Assembly: GCA_021325275.1 (NCBI GenBank)
Contig: JAJPHL010000002.1
Span: forward strand, 62,001-126,000
DNA: 64,000 nucleotides
Reading direction: 5' to 3'
Source of the DNA: Terriglobia bacterium
Lineage (GTDB): Bacteria > Acidobacteriota > Terriglobia > JAJPHL01
Shown here: positions 51,702 to 59,845 of the stretch, one piece after another
How positions within the stretch are numbered: position 1 is the first letter of the stretch
Layout: the number at the start of each line of letters is the position of its first letter
Notes under the pieces: generated by a model
Database searches by the model: none
The model's input: the letters and a program-made list of their open reading frames with translations, nothing else
What the model was told of the DNA's origin: nothing
Program-made: the position numbers and the translations under genes

Positions 51702-52118
51702 GTGGAAGACACTCTTTACAAGACGCTCGGCGTAAGCGAATCGGCCACGGCCGCCGAGATCAAAGCGGCGTACCGCCAGTTAGCCAAGGAATACCATCCC
51801 GACGAAATCCCCGAGGAGTTCCGCGACCGGCCGCTCGGAAAGTTGGCGGAAGAAGCGTTTCGCGCCATCGATCAAGCGTACAAGACGTTGTCCGACACGC
51901 AGCGCCGCTCGGAATACGACGAACTACTTCGCCGCCAGCGGCGTCCTCCCATGCCGGAAATTCTGCCTGTAAGGGGATGGCAGCCGCCCATCTCGATTTC
52001 CCGCACCGCCGCGCGCCGGCGTCGTGGACATTGGGCGCGCATGGCCGTAGGAATTGCCGGATTGTTCTGCTTACTGGCGGGATTAATTCTACTGATCGCG
52101 AGTATCGAAAGCCGATAA
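51702..52118 (+). CDS. Membrane-anchored J-domain protein
   Basis: GTG 51702 gives 138 residues. J domain residues 3-70: LYKTLGVSESATAAEIKAAYRQLAKEYHPDEI with the HPD at 32-34, then AFRAIDQAYKTLSDTQRRSEYDELL. An Arg-rich linker (residues 101-108) leads to one C-terminal membrane helix (about 113-134), so the J domain stays in the cytoplasm at the membrane. It may recruit DnaK to a membrane client. There is no Gly/Phe or zinc domain. A TATAAT at 51676-51681 is 20 bases upstream. Confidence 0.92.
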   Translation: MEDTLYKTLGVSESATAAEIKAAYRQLAKEYHPDEIPEEFRDRPLGKLAEEAFRAIDQAYKTLSDTQRRSEYDELLRRQRRPPMPEILPVRGWQPPISISRTAARRRRGHWARMAVGIAGLFCLLAGLILLIASIESR

Positions 52119-52123
52119 AAGCG

Positions 52124-52200
52124 AAGTGCTGAGTCCTGAGTGCTGAGTAAAGCCAGGATTCTGTATTTTCTCAGCACTCAGGACTCAGCACTCAGCACTT
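52124..52200. repeat. Hairpin repeat of GCTGAGT words
   Basis: AAGTGCTGAGTCCTGAGTGC and onward (52124-52147) pairs with 52170-52200; the 22 bases GTGCTGAGTCCTGAGTGCTG and AG occur in both arms. The right arm holds one more 7-base unit. The loop is 22 bases. It lies between the convergent J-protein and response-regulator genes and may terminate both. Confidence 0.8.
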
Positions 52201-52204
52201 GTTT

Positions 52205-53539
52205 CTATAGCTCGATTGTTTGACCCTCTTGCGCCGCGTCGACCTCAAGGGTCCAGCGATTCTCTCGCGCTCGCGCGCGTAAATCCGCGACCACGCCATC
52301 CATGAAGGCGTCGTCGTGCAGCGGGTCGTGGTGGAAAATGGAAAGCTGCTTCACGCCCGCTTCGGCCGCGGAGTTGAGCGCGTCATCGAATGTCGAGTGT
52401 CCCCAACCTCTTTTGGCTTTGTATTCTTCTTCGTTGTATTGCGCTTCGCGAATCCACAAGTCCGCGCCTTTCGCAAACTCCGTGACCTTGTGCTCTTCTT
52501 TTTCGCCGGCGGCGCCGGGCTTGGTGCGGTGAAACGGCTCGTGATCGCTTGTGTAGATCACCGATTTTCCGCCCGCCTCGATGCGAAATCCCACGGCGAT
52601 TCCTGGATGATTCAAGTAGTGGTAGCGAATCGTGACCGGACCGATTTGTACCGGCTTGCGCAGCTCAATGAATCGCAGCCGCGCCTGCATATCGGTGAGC
52701 ACCACGGGAAAATAGTCCGCTTCCATCTGCCCGCGGAAGACGCGCTCCAGCGGTTTTCCCGCCCCGCGCATCGAGTAAATCATGAACGTGTTGCCTTTCA
52801 CGTACGCCGGCGTAAAAAACGGAAATCCCTGAATGTGGTCCCAATGCGTGTGACCCACGAAGATGTGCACGCGCATCGGCCGCGTGCCAAATTCCTCGAG
52901 CAGCGCGTTGCCAAGTTCGCGCAGACCCGTTCCGGCATCGAGCACCAGAATGTGCTCGCCGAAACGCACTTCGGTGCACGAGGTGTTTCCGCCATAGCGC
53001 ACGGTGCCGGTACCTGGAGTAGCGATCGATCCGCGCGTTCCCCAGAATTTCACGCGCAAGCGCGCACCCACCGCCGTGGATCGCGTGGCCGTCATGTTAA
53101 ACAGCATTTGGTCGCGCGTGAACGCGCCGGTTTTCAGGGAAGACGGCGAAACGTCCACCACCACGCTCGGCAGCGCCGCGCCGGTGAGCTCGGCCACCAA
53201 CTGAAGAAGCGTCTCGGGCGCGTACGGCTTGGACAGGAAGCGGTCGGCGCCCGCGTTTTCCGCTTGCTTCACGTCGGTGGGATAGCTCTTCATCGAGCAC
53301 ACGATCACGCGCGTGCCGCTCAATGACGCGTTGGCGCGAATCGCTTCCACCACTCCGTAGCCGTGAATGCCGGGCGTGAGCTCCTCGGTGATCACCACGT
53401 CCGGTACCGTGGACGCCGCCATGCTGATTCCTGCTTCGCCGTCGGTGGCGAGCAATACATCATGACCGGCATCGCGCAAGCAGGACTCCGCGAACTGTCG
53501 GCTCGCCTCATCGTCGTCGATGATCAGAATGCGGCTCAT
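52205..53539 (-). CDS. Response regulator receiver fused to a metallo-beta-lactamase-fold hydrolase
   Basis: In this 444-residue protein residues 1-122 form a CheY-like receiver (ILIIDDDEASR, IRANASLSGTRVIVCSMKSYP, FLSKPY). The acidic pair and Lys are present but the phosphorylatable Asp is Glu at residue 52 (ITEELTPGIHG). Residues 165-440 form a metallo-hydrolase of the PhnP/RNase Z-like type: RVKFWGTRGSIATPG, VLDAGTGLRELG, FVGHTHWDHIQGFPFF (HxHxDH), VIYTSDHEP, IFHHDPLHDD. It probably hydrolyses a phosphodiester; a receiver locked by Glu may hold it in one state. Confidence 0.9.
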   Translation of the reverse strand: MSRILIIDDDEASRQFAESCLRDAGHDVLLATDGEAGISMAASTVPDVVITEELTPGIHGYGVVEAIRANASLSGTRVIVCSMKSYPTDVKQAENAGADRFLSKPYAPETLLQLVAELTGAALPSVVVDVSPSSLKTGAFTRDQMLFNMTATRSTAVGARLRVKFWGTRGSIATPGTGTVRYGGNTSCTEVRFGEHILVLDAGTGLRELGNALLEEFGTRPMRVHIFVGHTHWDHIQGFPFFTPAYVKGNTFMIYSMRGAGKPLERVFRGQMEADYFPVVLTDMQARLRFIELRKPVQIGPVTIRYHYLNHPGIAVGFRIEAGGKSVIYTSDHEPFHRTKPGAAGEKEEHKVTEFAKGADLWIREAQYNEEEYKAKRGWGHSTFDDALNSAAEAGVKQLSIFHHDPLHDDAFMDGVVADLRARARENRWTLEVDAAQEGQTIEL

Positions 53540-53626
53540 AGCTTGTCTTCAGATTATCCCAAAAGGGATTTGTGGCGGCTTGGCGTTCTTCCTCCTTGCA
53601 AGGAAAATCCCATGAGGAGCAAAACT

Positions 53627-54625
53627 ATGTCCCCCACTTCCCGCGTTTTTCGCCAGATCGTGCTGGCCTTGGCCGTCGTCGCTCTTTTGGCCGCGACGCA
53701 ACACGCCGCCGCCGATTCCATCTTGTTGGTCGCCGGCGTCGACGGCAACGGCAACATTGGCGCCTTCAATCCCTCGACGGGCGCTTCCGAAGGCATTTTT
53801 TCCAACACCTTTGCCAGAGGAATCGCCACGGCGAGCAACGGCAACGTTTTGACCGCGTCCAACAATGTGATCGGCCAGATCAATCCCAACGGCACGACAC
53901 TGAGCCCCTTTTTTACGTATAGCAACGCGAACGACATCGTGCTGAAACTCGCCGTCGATACAGCCGGCGACGTTTACGCGTTGACGCAACTCGACAGCGG
54001 GACGGAGGTGGACAAATTTTCCCCGACGGGAACGTTTCTTGGCACCTTAATTCCGGCGACGAACTATGATTTCGACATTCAGGTCGCCGCCAACGGCGAT
54101 GTGATCGCCGACAATTACAACGACATCATCACCTACAACAGCAGCGGCCAACAGATCGGACGAACCTTTTTTCCAGGCGGTGGATCCTTCGACCTGACGA
54201 TTTTGGGCAACAACGTGTTTGCCAGTATCGGCGGTACCGAGTATGGCAATGGCCAGCTTGCCGGAGCCGTCTACGAATGCACGGGTTGCGTGAACGGCAC
54301 GGGAACGATGTCGCTGGTCGGCCAGGATCCGAACCACGGCAACCTTCAAGAGCTGATCCCGGGCCCTGGCGGCGAGATTCTCGTCGCCGACCGCGATCGC
54401 AACGTGGTGGACGCCTTCGACTCGAACGGGAATTATATCGGCGTGTTTGCTACGACGTACAATTTCCAGACGGGCCAGGGAACCTTCGGACCCTACTCGA
54501 TGACCTACATCGGCGGCGGGCCCGCCGAGAGTGGTGGTCCCACGACGCCCGAGCCGATGACGCTCGCAACATTCGGCGTGGGACTGCTGGCTGTGGCGCG
54601 CAGATTGCGCAAACGCGCGGCGTAG
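53627..54625 (+). CDS. PEP-CTERM exported protein with propeller-like repeats
   Basis: GAGGAG lies 7 bases before the ATG at 53627 (332 residues); an ATG at 53612 is the alternative. Signal peptide about 1-30. The body has NHL/propeller-like repeats (GFSTGASEGIFSN-type strands, VDTAGDVYALTQLDS, ILVADRDRNVVDAFDSNGNYIG). The C-terminus is TPEPMTLATFGVGLLAVARRLRKRAA-like: PEP motif, hydrophobic helix, Arg-rich tail, so it is sorted by an exosortase. No exosortase is in the window. The function is unknown. Confidence 0.85.
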   Translation: MSPTSRVFRQIVLALAVVALLAATQHAAADSILLVAGVDGNGNIGAFNPSTGASEGIFSNTFARGIATASNGNVLTASNNVIGQINPNGTTLSPFFTYSNANDIVLKLAVDTAGDVYALTQLDSGTEVDKFSPTGTFLGTLIPATNYDFDIQVAANGDVIADNYNDIITYNSSGQQIGRTFFPGGGSFDLTILGNNVFASIGGTEYGNGQLAGAVYECTGCVNGTGTMSLVGQDPNHGNLQELIPGPGGEILVADRDRNVVDAFDSNGNYIGVFATTYNFQTGQGTFGPYSMTYIGGGPAESGGPTTPEPMTLATFGVGLLAVARRLRKRAA

Positions 54626-54626
54626 C

Positions 54627-55979
54627 TTACTTGCTTGCTCGCGGGCGCGTCTTCAGCACAATGGGCGTGCCCGCGAAATCGAATTGCCGGCGGATTTGAT
54701 TCTTGAGGAATCGCTCGAAGCCGAAATGCAGCGGTCCCTTGCGATTCGTGAAAACCACAAACGTCGGCGGATGCGTTTGCGCCTGCGTGAGGTACAAGAC
54801 TTTCGCTTTCTTGCCGAACGGCTGCGACGCGCGGCCGAAATCGAGCGTCTCGAAGAATTTGTTCAGCTCGCGCGTGGGGATGCGCCGGGCGCACGACTTC
54901 CCGACTTCGGCGATCGTCTTCACAAGTTTCTCGACGTTGGTTCCTTCCTTCGCGGAAAGATAAATGATCGGCGCCCAGTCGAGAAACTTGAACGTGTCGC
55001 GAACTTGCGCCTCCAACTCGCCCTTCTTGTGCAGGCGATCCGAAACCGCGTCCCATTTGTTCAGCGCGATGATCAATCCTTTGCCTTCTTCGTGCGCGTA
55101 TCCGGCGATGTGCGCGTCGAGTGCGGAAATGCCGGCCGAGACGCCTTCCTCGGCATCGATCATCAACACCGCGACGTCGCACAAACGAATGTGGCGCTGC
55201 GCCATCACCACGCTGAGCTTTTCGGCCATCTCGCGGGTCTTGCCGCGGCGGCGGATTCCCGCCGTGTCCACGAAGCGGAAACGCACACCGTCACGTGTAG
55301 CGAGGAAATCGACGGCGTCGCGCGTGGTGCCGGGAATCGGCGTGACGATCGAGCGATCTTCGCCGGCCAGCGCGTTCAGCAGCGTGGACTTTCCCACGTT
55401 CGGTTTGCCGATGATGGCCACGCGAATCTCCGGCTCGATCGCGGCATCGGCATCGCCTACAGGAAAATCCGCCGTGACGTCGTCGAGCAGGTTGTCGACG
55501 CCGTGTCCGCTTTCCGCGGAAACAAATTGGATTCGCCCGATGCCGAGATTATGCCAGTCGTGCATTTTTTCCGCGGCGCTTGGAGAATCCGCTTTGTTCA
55601 CGGCGAGAATCAGCGGTTTTCCCGTGCGTTGCAACATGGACGCGAGTTCGCGGTCGGTGCCGGTGATTTCCGAGCGGCCATCGGTGACAAACACCACTTG
55701 CGACGCTTCGTCGAGCGCGTGACGCGCCTGCGCGAAGATGTGCGACGGAATCGTATCTTCCTCCTCGCCGGGCAGCAATCCGCCCGTGTCGACCAGACGA
55801 AACTGGCGGCCGCGCCACTCCGCCACGCCGTAGTTGCGATCGCGCGTGATACCCGGCTCGTCGCCGACAATCGCTTTGCGCGTTCCGGTGAGGCGATTGA
55901 AGAGCGTCGATTTACCGACGTTCGGACGGCCGACAATGGCCACGAGAGGGACCGTGGCGGGAACTGTATCTGAATTCAT
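54627..55979 (-). CDS. der: Ribosome-assembly GTPase Der (EngA)
   Basis: The 450-residue protein has two tandem GTPase domains: GRPNVGKST, DEPGITRDR, VDTGG, NKAD (residues 15-170) and GKPNVGKST, PGTTRDA, DTAGI, NKWD (about 185-365), then a C-terminal KH-like domain (about 365-450). It acts on 50S ribosome assembly. A TACAAT -10 lies 11 bases before the ATG, and it diverges from dinG. Confidence 0.96.
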   Translation of the reverse strand: MNSDTVPATVPLVAIVGRPNVGKSTLFNRLTGTRKAIVGDEPGITRDRNYGVAEWRGRQFRLVDTGGLLPGEEEDTIPSHIFAQARHALDEASQVVFVTDGRSEITGTDRELASMLQRTGKPLILAVNKADSPSAAEKMHDWHNLGIGRIQFVSAESGHGVDNLLDDVTADFPVGDADAAIEPEIRVAIIGKPNVGKSTLLNALAGEDRSIVTPIPGTTRDAVDFLATRDGVRFRFVDTAGIRRRGKTREMAEKLSVVMAQRHIRLCDVAVLMIDAEEGVSAGISALDAHIAGYAHEEGKGLIIALNKWDAVSDRLHKKGELEAQVRDTFKFLDWAPIIYLSAKEGTNVEKLVKTIAEVGKSCARRIPTRELNKFFETLDFGRASQPFGKKAKVLYLTQAQTHPPTFVVFTNRKGPLHFGFERFLKNQIRRQFDFAGTPIVLKTRPRASK

Positions 55980-55990
55980 TGGGAACTTTC

Positions 55991-56042
55991 ATTGTATCCC
56001 CGATTCGGATCGCGGGTCCTTGCATCGCCACGGTGATATTCT
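55991..56042. promoter_or_regulatory. Divergent short-leader promoters of der and dinG
   Basis: On the minus strand TACAAT (55996-55991) is 11 bases from the der ATG. On the plus strand TGA-TATTCT (hexamer 56037-56042) is 10 bases from the dinG GTG at 56053. Both leave leaders of only about 3-5 nt without Shine-Dalgarno. Confidence 0.45.
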
Positions 56043-56052
56043 AAGTTCACTC

Positions 56053-58062
56053 GTGACCGCTGCACCCCAACAAGACCTTTCCATGCGCGCGTTCTTCGGC
56101 CCGGGCGGCGTGTTGTCCCGGTCGCACGCGCATTACGAATTTCGCACGTCGCAGCTTGAGATGGCGCAGGCCGTCGAGGCGGCGTTTCGCGAAAAACGTC
56201 ACGTGATGGTGGAAGCCGGCACGGGCACGGGAAAGACTCTCGCGTATTTGCTCCCCGCGCTGTTGAGCGGTCGCCGCACCGTTGTCTCCACCGGAACGAA
56301 AAACTTGCAGGAACAGCTTTTTCGAAAAGACGTTCCGTTTCTCCTTGAGACACTCGCCGGGCGCGGCATTCGCGACCTGAAAGTTTGCTACATGAAGGGT
56401 CGCGCAAACTATCTTTGCCGCCAAAAACTCTACGACTTGCAACTGGCGCCGCACTTGCCGATGGAACTCGATCCGCACGCGGCGCTCTTGCAGAAGATTC
56501 GGGCGTGGGACGAATCCACCGAGATGGGCGACCGCGCGGAACTCGCATTTCTTCCTGAAGGCACGCAGAACGACGCGCTATGGCGCGGCATCGACGCACG
56601 CCGCGAAACTTGCACCGGTCAAGAGTGCCCGCAATTCGATCGCTGCTTTATCACCGCCATGCATCGCCGCGCCGTGGAATCCGACCTGATCATTGTGAAT
56701 CACCACCTTCTCTTCGCCGACCTCGCATTGAAACGCACGGGCAATCGCGGCGTGTCGCTCTTGCCGTCATACTCGGCGGTGATTTTCGACGAAGCGCACG
56801 AAGTGGAGGAAGTGGCGGGACAATACTTCGGAACGTCGGTCAGCAACTATCGCGTCGACGATTTGGCCAACGATTGCGAGGCGCTCTTTGGCAAAGGCTC
56901 GGGATCGCCGGAGCTGCACGCGGCCGTCCGGCGCTTGGAACACAACGCCGAAGTATTTTTCGGCCTGCTCGCGGGACCGGAAGGCCGCGTCGGCTTCACG
57001 GAGCGCGAGGAATTTCGCAGCGAGCACGGTGCAAGTTGCGCGAACATGCTGTCGTCGCTTGAAGGATTGCATTCGGCGCTCGCGTCGTTGCCGCCGGCGC
57101 CGCCCGAGTCTCGCTCGGCGGTTCGCGAAGAAACTCGGCGTTGTATCGAACGCGCATTGGAACTGCGCGCCGAACTGGAATTCCTCCTCGAAAACAACAC
57201 GAGCAGTTTTGTCTTCTGGATCGAGCGCCGCGGTCGCGGCGTCTTCCTGCAAGCCACGCCCGTCGACGTCTCCACTCTCCTTGAAGAGCATCTTTTCGCC
57301 GACACCGACACCGTGGTGATGACCTCGGCGACACTTTCGGTCGGCGGCTCCATGGATTTTGTGCGCCGCCGCCTGGGACTGCGCTATGCGCGCGACTACG
57401 TGCTGGAATCGCCGTTCGATTACGGCTCGCAAGCGATTCTGTACTTGCCGCACGACTTGCCCGATCCACGTCATTCGCGCTTCAGCGATCGCGCATCCGA
57501 TGAAGTGGTCCGCTTGCTCGAAGCGACTGGCGGCCGCGCCTTCGTGCTCTTCACTAGTTACGCGCAAATGGATTTGGTGTACGCGCAAGTCGCGGGCAGG
57601 GTAAAATTTCCCTTGTTGGTGCAGGGGACGGCTCCGAAGACGGCGCTGCTCGACGCGTTTCGTTCGCGGCCCGGCGCAGTGCTGTTCGCTACGTCGAGTT
57701 TTTGGCAAGGCGTGGACGTTCCCGGCGAGCAATTGAGTTGCGTGATCGTCGACCGCTTGCCGTTCGCCGTGCCCACCGACCCCATCGTGATGGCGCGATC
57801 ACGGCGCATCGACGAAGACGGTGGCAACGCGTTTCTGGACTACCAGATTCCCGGCGCGGTGCTGGCGTTGAAGCAAGGTTTCGGCCGGCTGATTCGCGCG
57901 CGCACCGATCGCGGCGTGCTGGCGCTGCTCGATCCGCGGATTCGCACCAAGCCTTACGGCGGATTGTTTCTGGAGAGCCTGCCGGGCTATCGCGTCACGT
58001 CCGATTTGTTGGAAGTGGAACGTTTCATGAGGAAGGAAGCGAATGTTCGAAGTCACCGTTGA
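56053..58062 (+). CDS. dinG: ATP-dependent DNA helicase, DinG/XPD family
   Basis: GTG 56053 gives 669 residues; an upstream in-frame ATG lies inside der. Walker A AGTGTGKT (55-62), an Fe-S-type Cys set (YLCRQ, ETCTGQEC, DRCF at about 120-200), VIFDEAHEVEEVAG (DEAH) and C-terminal helicase motifs FATSSFWQGVDVPG and LKQGFGRLIRARTDRG. It unwinds DNA or R-loops. Its end overlaps queD by 20 bases, so translation is coupled. Confidence 0.92.
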   Translation: MTAAPQQDLSMRAFFGPGGVLSRSHAHYEFRTSQLEMAQAVEAAFREKRHVMVEAGTGTGKTLAYLLPALLSGRRTVVSTGTKNLQEQLFRKDVPFLLETLAGRGIRDLKVCYMKGRANYLCRQKLYDLQLAPHLPMELDPHAALLQKIRAWDESTEMGDRAELAFLPEGTQNDALWRGIDARRETCTGQECPQFDRCFITAMHRRAVESDLIIVNHHLLFADLALKRTGNRGVSLLPSYSAVIFDEAHEVEEVAGQYFGTSVSNYRVDDLANDCEALFGKGSGSPELHAAVRRLEHNAEVFFGLLAGPEGRVGFTEREEFRSEHGASCANMLSSLEGLHSALASLPPAPPESRSAVREETRRCIERALELRAELEFLLENNTSSFVFWIERRGRGVFLQATPVDVSTLLEEHLFADTDTVVMTSATLSVGGSMDFVRRRLGLRYARDYVLESPFDYGSQAILYLPHDLPDPRHSRFSDRASDEVVRLLEATGGRAFVLFTSYAQMDLVYAQVAGRVKFPLLVQGTAPKTALLDAFRSRPGAVLFATSSFWQGVDVPGEQLSCVIVDRLPFAVPTDPIVMARSRRIDEDGGNAFLDYQIPGAVLALKQGFGRLIRARTDRGVLALLDPRIRTKPYGGLFLESLPGYRVTSDLLEVERFMRKEANVRSHR

Positions 58063-58426
58063 GGAAACTTTCGCCGCCGGACACGCCTTGCGCGGCTACA
58101 AAGGCAAGTGCGAGAACCCGCACGGCCACAATTACAAGGTCCGCGTGACGCTGCGCGGATCGCAACTCGATTCCATCGGGCTGCTCTACGATTTCAAGGA
58201 TGTGAAGCAAGTGATCGCCGCGACCGTCGATCGCCTGGACCATCAATTTATCAACGACATTCCGCCGTTCGACAAAGTAAATCCTTCGGCCGAGAATCTC
58301 GCGAAGTATTTCTTCGACGAAAGTGTCCGATTGCTCGCGGAAAAGGCGCCGTCCAATGGCGCCATCGTCAAAGCCGTTACGATTTGGGAGACCGATACAA
58401 CAACGGCGACGTATTGGCCGGAATAA
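58043..58426 (+). CDS. queD: 6-carboxy-5,6,7,8-tetrahydropterin synthase
   Basis: The 127-residue protein has the zinc ligands H14, H27 and H29 in AGHALRGYKGKCENPHGHNY and the catalytic C23. DHQFINDIPPFDKVNPSAENLAKYFF and the C-terminal VTIWETDTTTATYW complete the family. It converts dihydroneopterin triphosphate to CPH4 in queuosine synthesis. Its ATG lies inside dinG. Confidence 0.95.
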   Translation: MFEVTVEETFAAGHALRGYKGKCENPHGHNYKVRVTLRGSQLDSIGLLYDFKDVKQVIAATVDRLDHQFINDIPPFDKVNPSAENLAKYFFDESVRLLAEKAPSNGAIVKAVTIWETDTTTATYWPE

Positions 58427-58434
58427 CACAAAAT

Positions 58435-58520
58435 GCAACCGCCGATGGACGCAGATGAACGCCGATAAGAACTTGGGCGCTTGCTTTTATCGGCGTTCAT
58501 CTGCGTTCATCGGCGGTTGC
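58435..58520. repeat. 34-bp hairpin of GATGAACGC words between queD and queE
   Basis: GCAACCGCCGATGGACGCAG and onward (58435-58468) pairs with 58487-58520 at 33 of 34 positions, the odd one a G-U, around an 18-base loop. The right arm ends 8 bases before the queE ATG at 58529, where the ribosome site would lie. A T run follows the right arm, so it can also act as a terminator. Confidence 0.85.
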
Positions 58521-58528
58521 TTTTTCTT

Positions 58529-59170
58529 ATGCAAGTAACTGAGATCTTCTTTTCGATCCAAGGCGAATCCACCTTCACGGGACGCCCTTGCATTTTTGTG
58601 CGCCTGACGGCGTGCAATCTGCGCTGCGTGTGGTGCGATAGCGAGTACACGTTTACGGGCGGCGTAAGAATGTCGCTGGAGGAAGTGCTCGCGAAGGTCG
58701 ACGCCTATCCGTGCAAGCTGGTCGAGATCACCGGCGGCGAGCCGATGCTTCAGGAAAAAGAAGTGCTTGCGTTGTGCGAGGCATTGCTTGCGCGCGGATG
58801 TGAAGTATTGATCGAAACCAGCGGCGAGCGCGATTTGTCGCGCCTGCCGGCGGCGGTGATCAAGGTGATGGACGTAAAGTGTCCTGGGTCGGGCGAGGGT
58901 GGTAGTTTCCGCATGTCGAATCTCGGAACGCTGACGCCGCGCGACGAAGTAAAGTTCGTGCTTTCCGATCGCGACGACTACGATTTTGCGCTGGGGTTCC
59001 TGCGCGAGCATTCCATGCGCGAAAAAGTTCATGCCGTAAATTTCTCGCCGGTGTTCGGAAAGCTGAATCCGCGCGATCTCGCGGAATGGATGCTCGCCGA
59101 CGGAATCGACGCGCGCCTGGGAATGCAGATTCACAAATTCATCTGGGATCCCAACGCGAGGGGCGTATGA
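58529..59170 (+). CDS. queE: 7-carboxy-7-deazaguanine synthase (radical SAM)
   Basis: ATG 58529 gives 213 residues; no good Shine-Dalgarno is present. The radical SAM cluster motif is CNLRCVWCD (C-x3-C-x2-C). [10 protein letters not shown] binds SAM. It converts CPH4 to CDG. It lies between queD and queC; queC overlaps as ATGA. Confidence 0.95.
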   Translation: MQVTEIFFSIQGESTFTGRPCIFVRLTACNLRCVWCDSEYTFTGGVRMSLEEVLAKVDAYPCKLVEITGGEPMLQEKEVLALCEALLARGCEVLIETSGERDLSRLPAAVIKVMDVKCPGSGEGGSFRMSNLGTLTPRDEVKFVLSDRDDYDFALGFLREHSMREKVHAVNFSPVFGKLNPRDLAEWMLADGIDARLGMQIHKFIWDPNARGV

Positions 59171-59832
59171 GCGTGGCGGTCGTTTTGGTCTCAGGCGGCA
59201 TGGATAGCTGCGTAACCGCGGCGACGGCGGCACGCGACGGCCACGAACTCGCGCTGCTGCATTCGAGCTACGGCCAGCGCACGGAGGCGCGCGAGCGCCG
59301 CGCCTTCGAGGAAATTGCGCGTCATTACAACGCGCGTCAATTGTGGCTGGATCAGCGGTATCTCGGCCGCATCGGCGGATCGAGCTTGACCGACGCGTCG
59401 ATCCCGGTGAGCGAAGCGGACCTTACGTCGACTACGATTCCTACGAGTTACGTGCCGTTCCGCAATGCGCATTTTCTCTCGGCGGCGGTGTCATGGGCCG
59501 AGGTGATCGGCGCGCATCGGATTTACATCGGCGCGGTTTTCGCGGACAGCTCGGGATATCCCGATTGCCGGCCGGAATATTACGCGGCGTTCAATGAACT
59601 GGTGCGGCGCGGCACGAAGCCCCAGACGCAGATCGAAATTGTCGCGCCGCTGATCGGCATGCATAAAGATGAAATCATCCGCCGCGGAATCGAGTTGGGC
59701 GCGCCGCTGGAATTGACGTGGAGTTGTTATCGCTCCAGCGACCGCGCGTGCGGCACCTGCGATAGCTGCGCGTTGCGTTTGCGCGCGTTCGAGCAAGCAG
59801 GCGTGAAGGATCCAATTCCCTACGCAGTGTAG
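59167..59832 (+). CDS. queC: 7-cyano-7-deazaguanine synthase
   Basis: The 221-residue protein opens with the ATP-pyrophosphatase loop [16 protein letters not shown] (SGGxDS) and has a zinc site [15 protein letters not shown] near the C-terminus. It makes preQ0 from CDG with ammonia and ATP. It follows queE, so CPH4 to preQ0 is complete here; queF and folE are not in the window. Confidence 0.95.
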   Translation: MSVAVVLVSGGMDSCVTAATAARDGHELALLHSSYGQRTEARERRAFEEIARHYNARQLWLDQRYLGRIGGSSLTDASIPVSEADLTSTTIPTSYVPFRNAHFLSAAVSWAEVIGAHRIYIGAVFADSSGYPDCRPEYYAAFNELVRRGTKPQTQIEIVAPLIGMHKDEIIRRGIELGAPLELTWSCYRSSDRACGTCDSCALRLRAFEQAGVKDPIPYAV

Positions 59833-59845
59833 AATACTGACTTCG

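Noticed and set aside
54684-55973. Plus-strand frame of 429 codons
   Set aside because: Antisense to der, which has two clear GTPase domains.
58000-58045. preQ1 riboswitch before queD
   Set aside because: queD starts inside dinG, and no riboswitch-like stem or A-rich tail is present.
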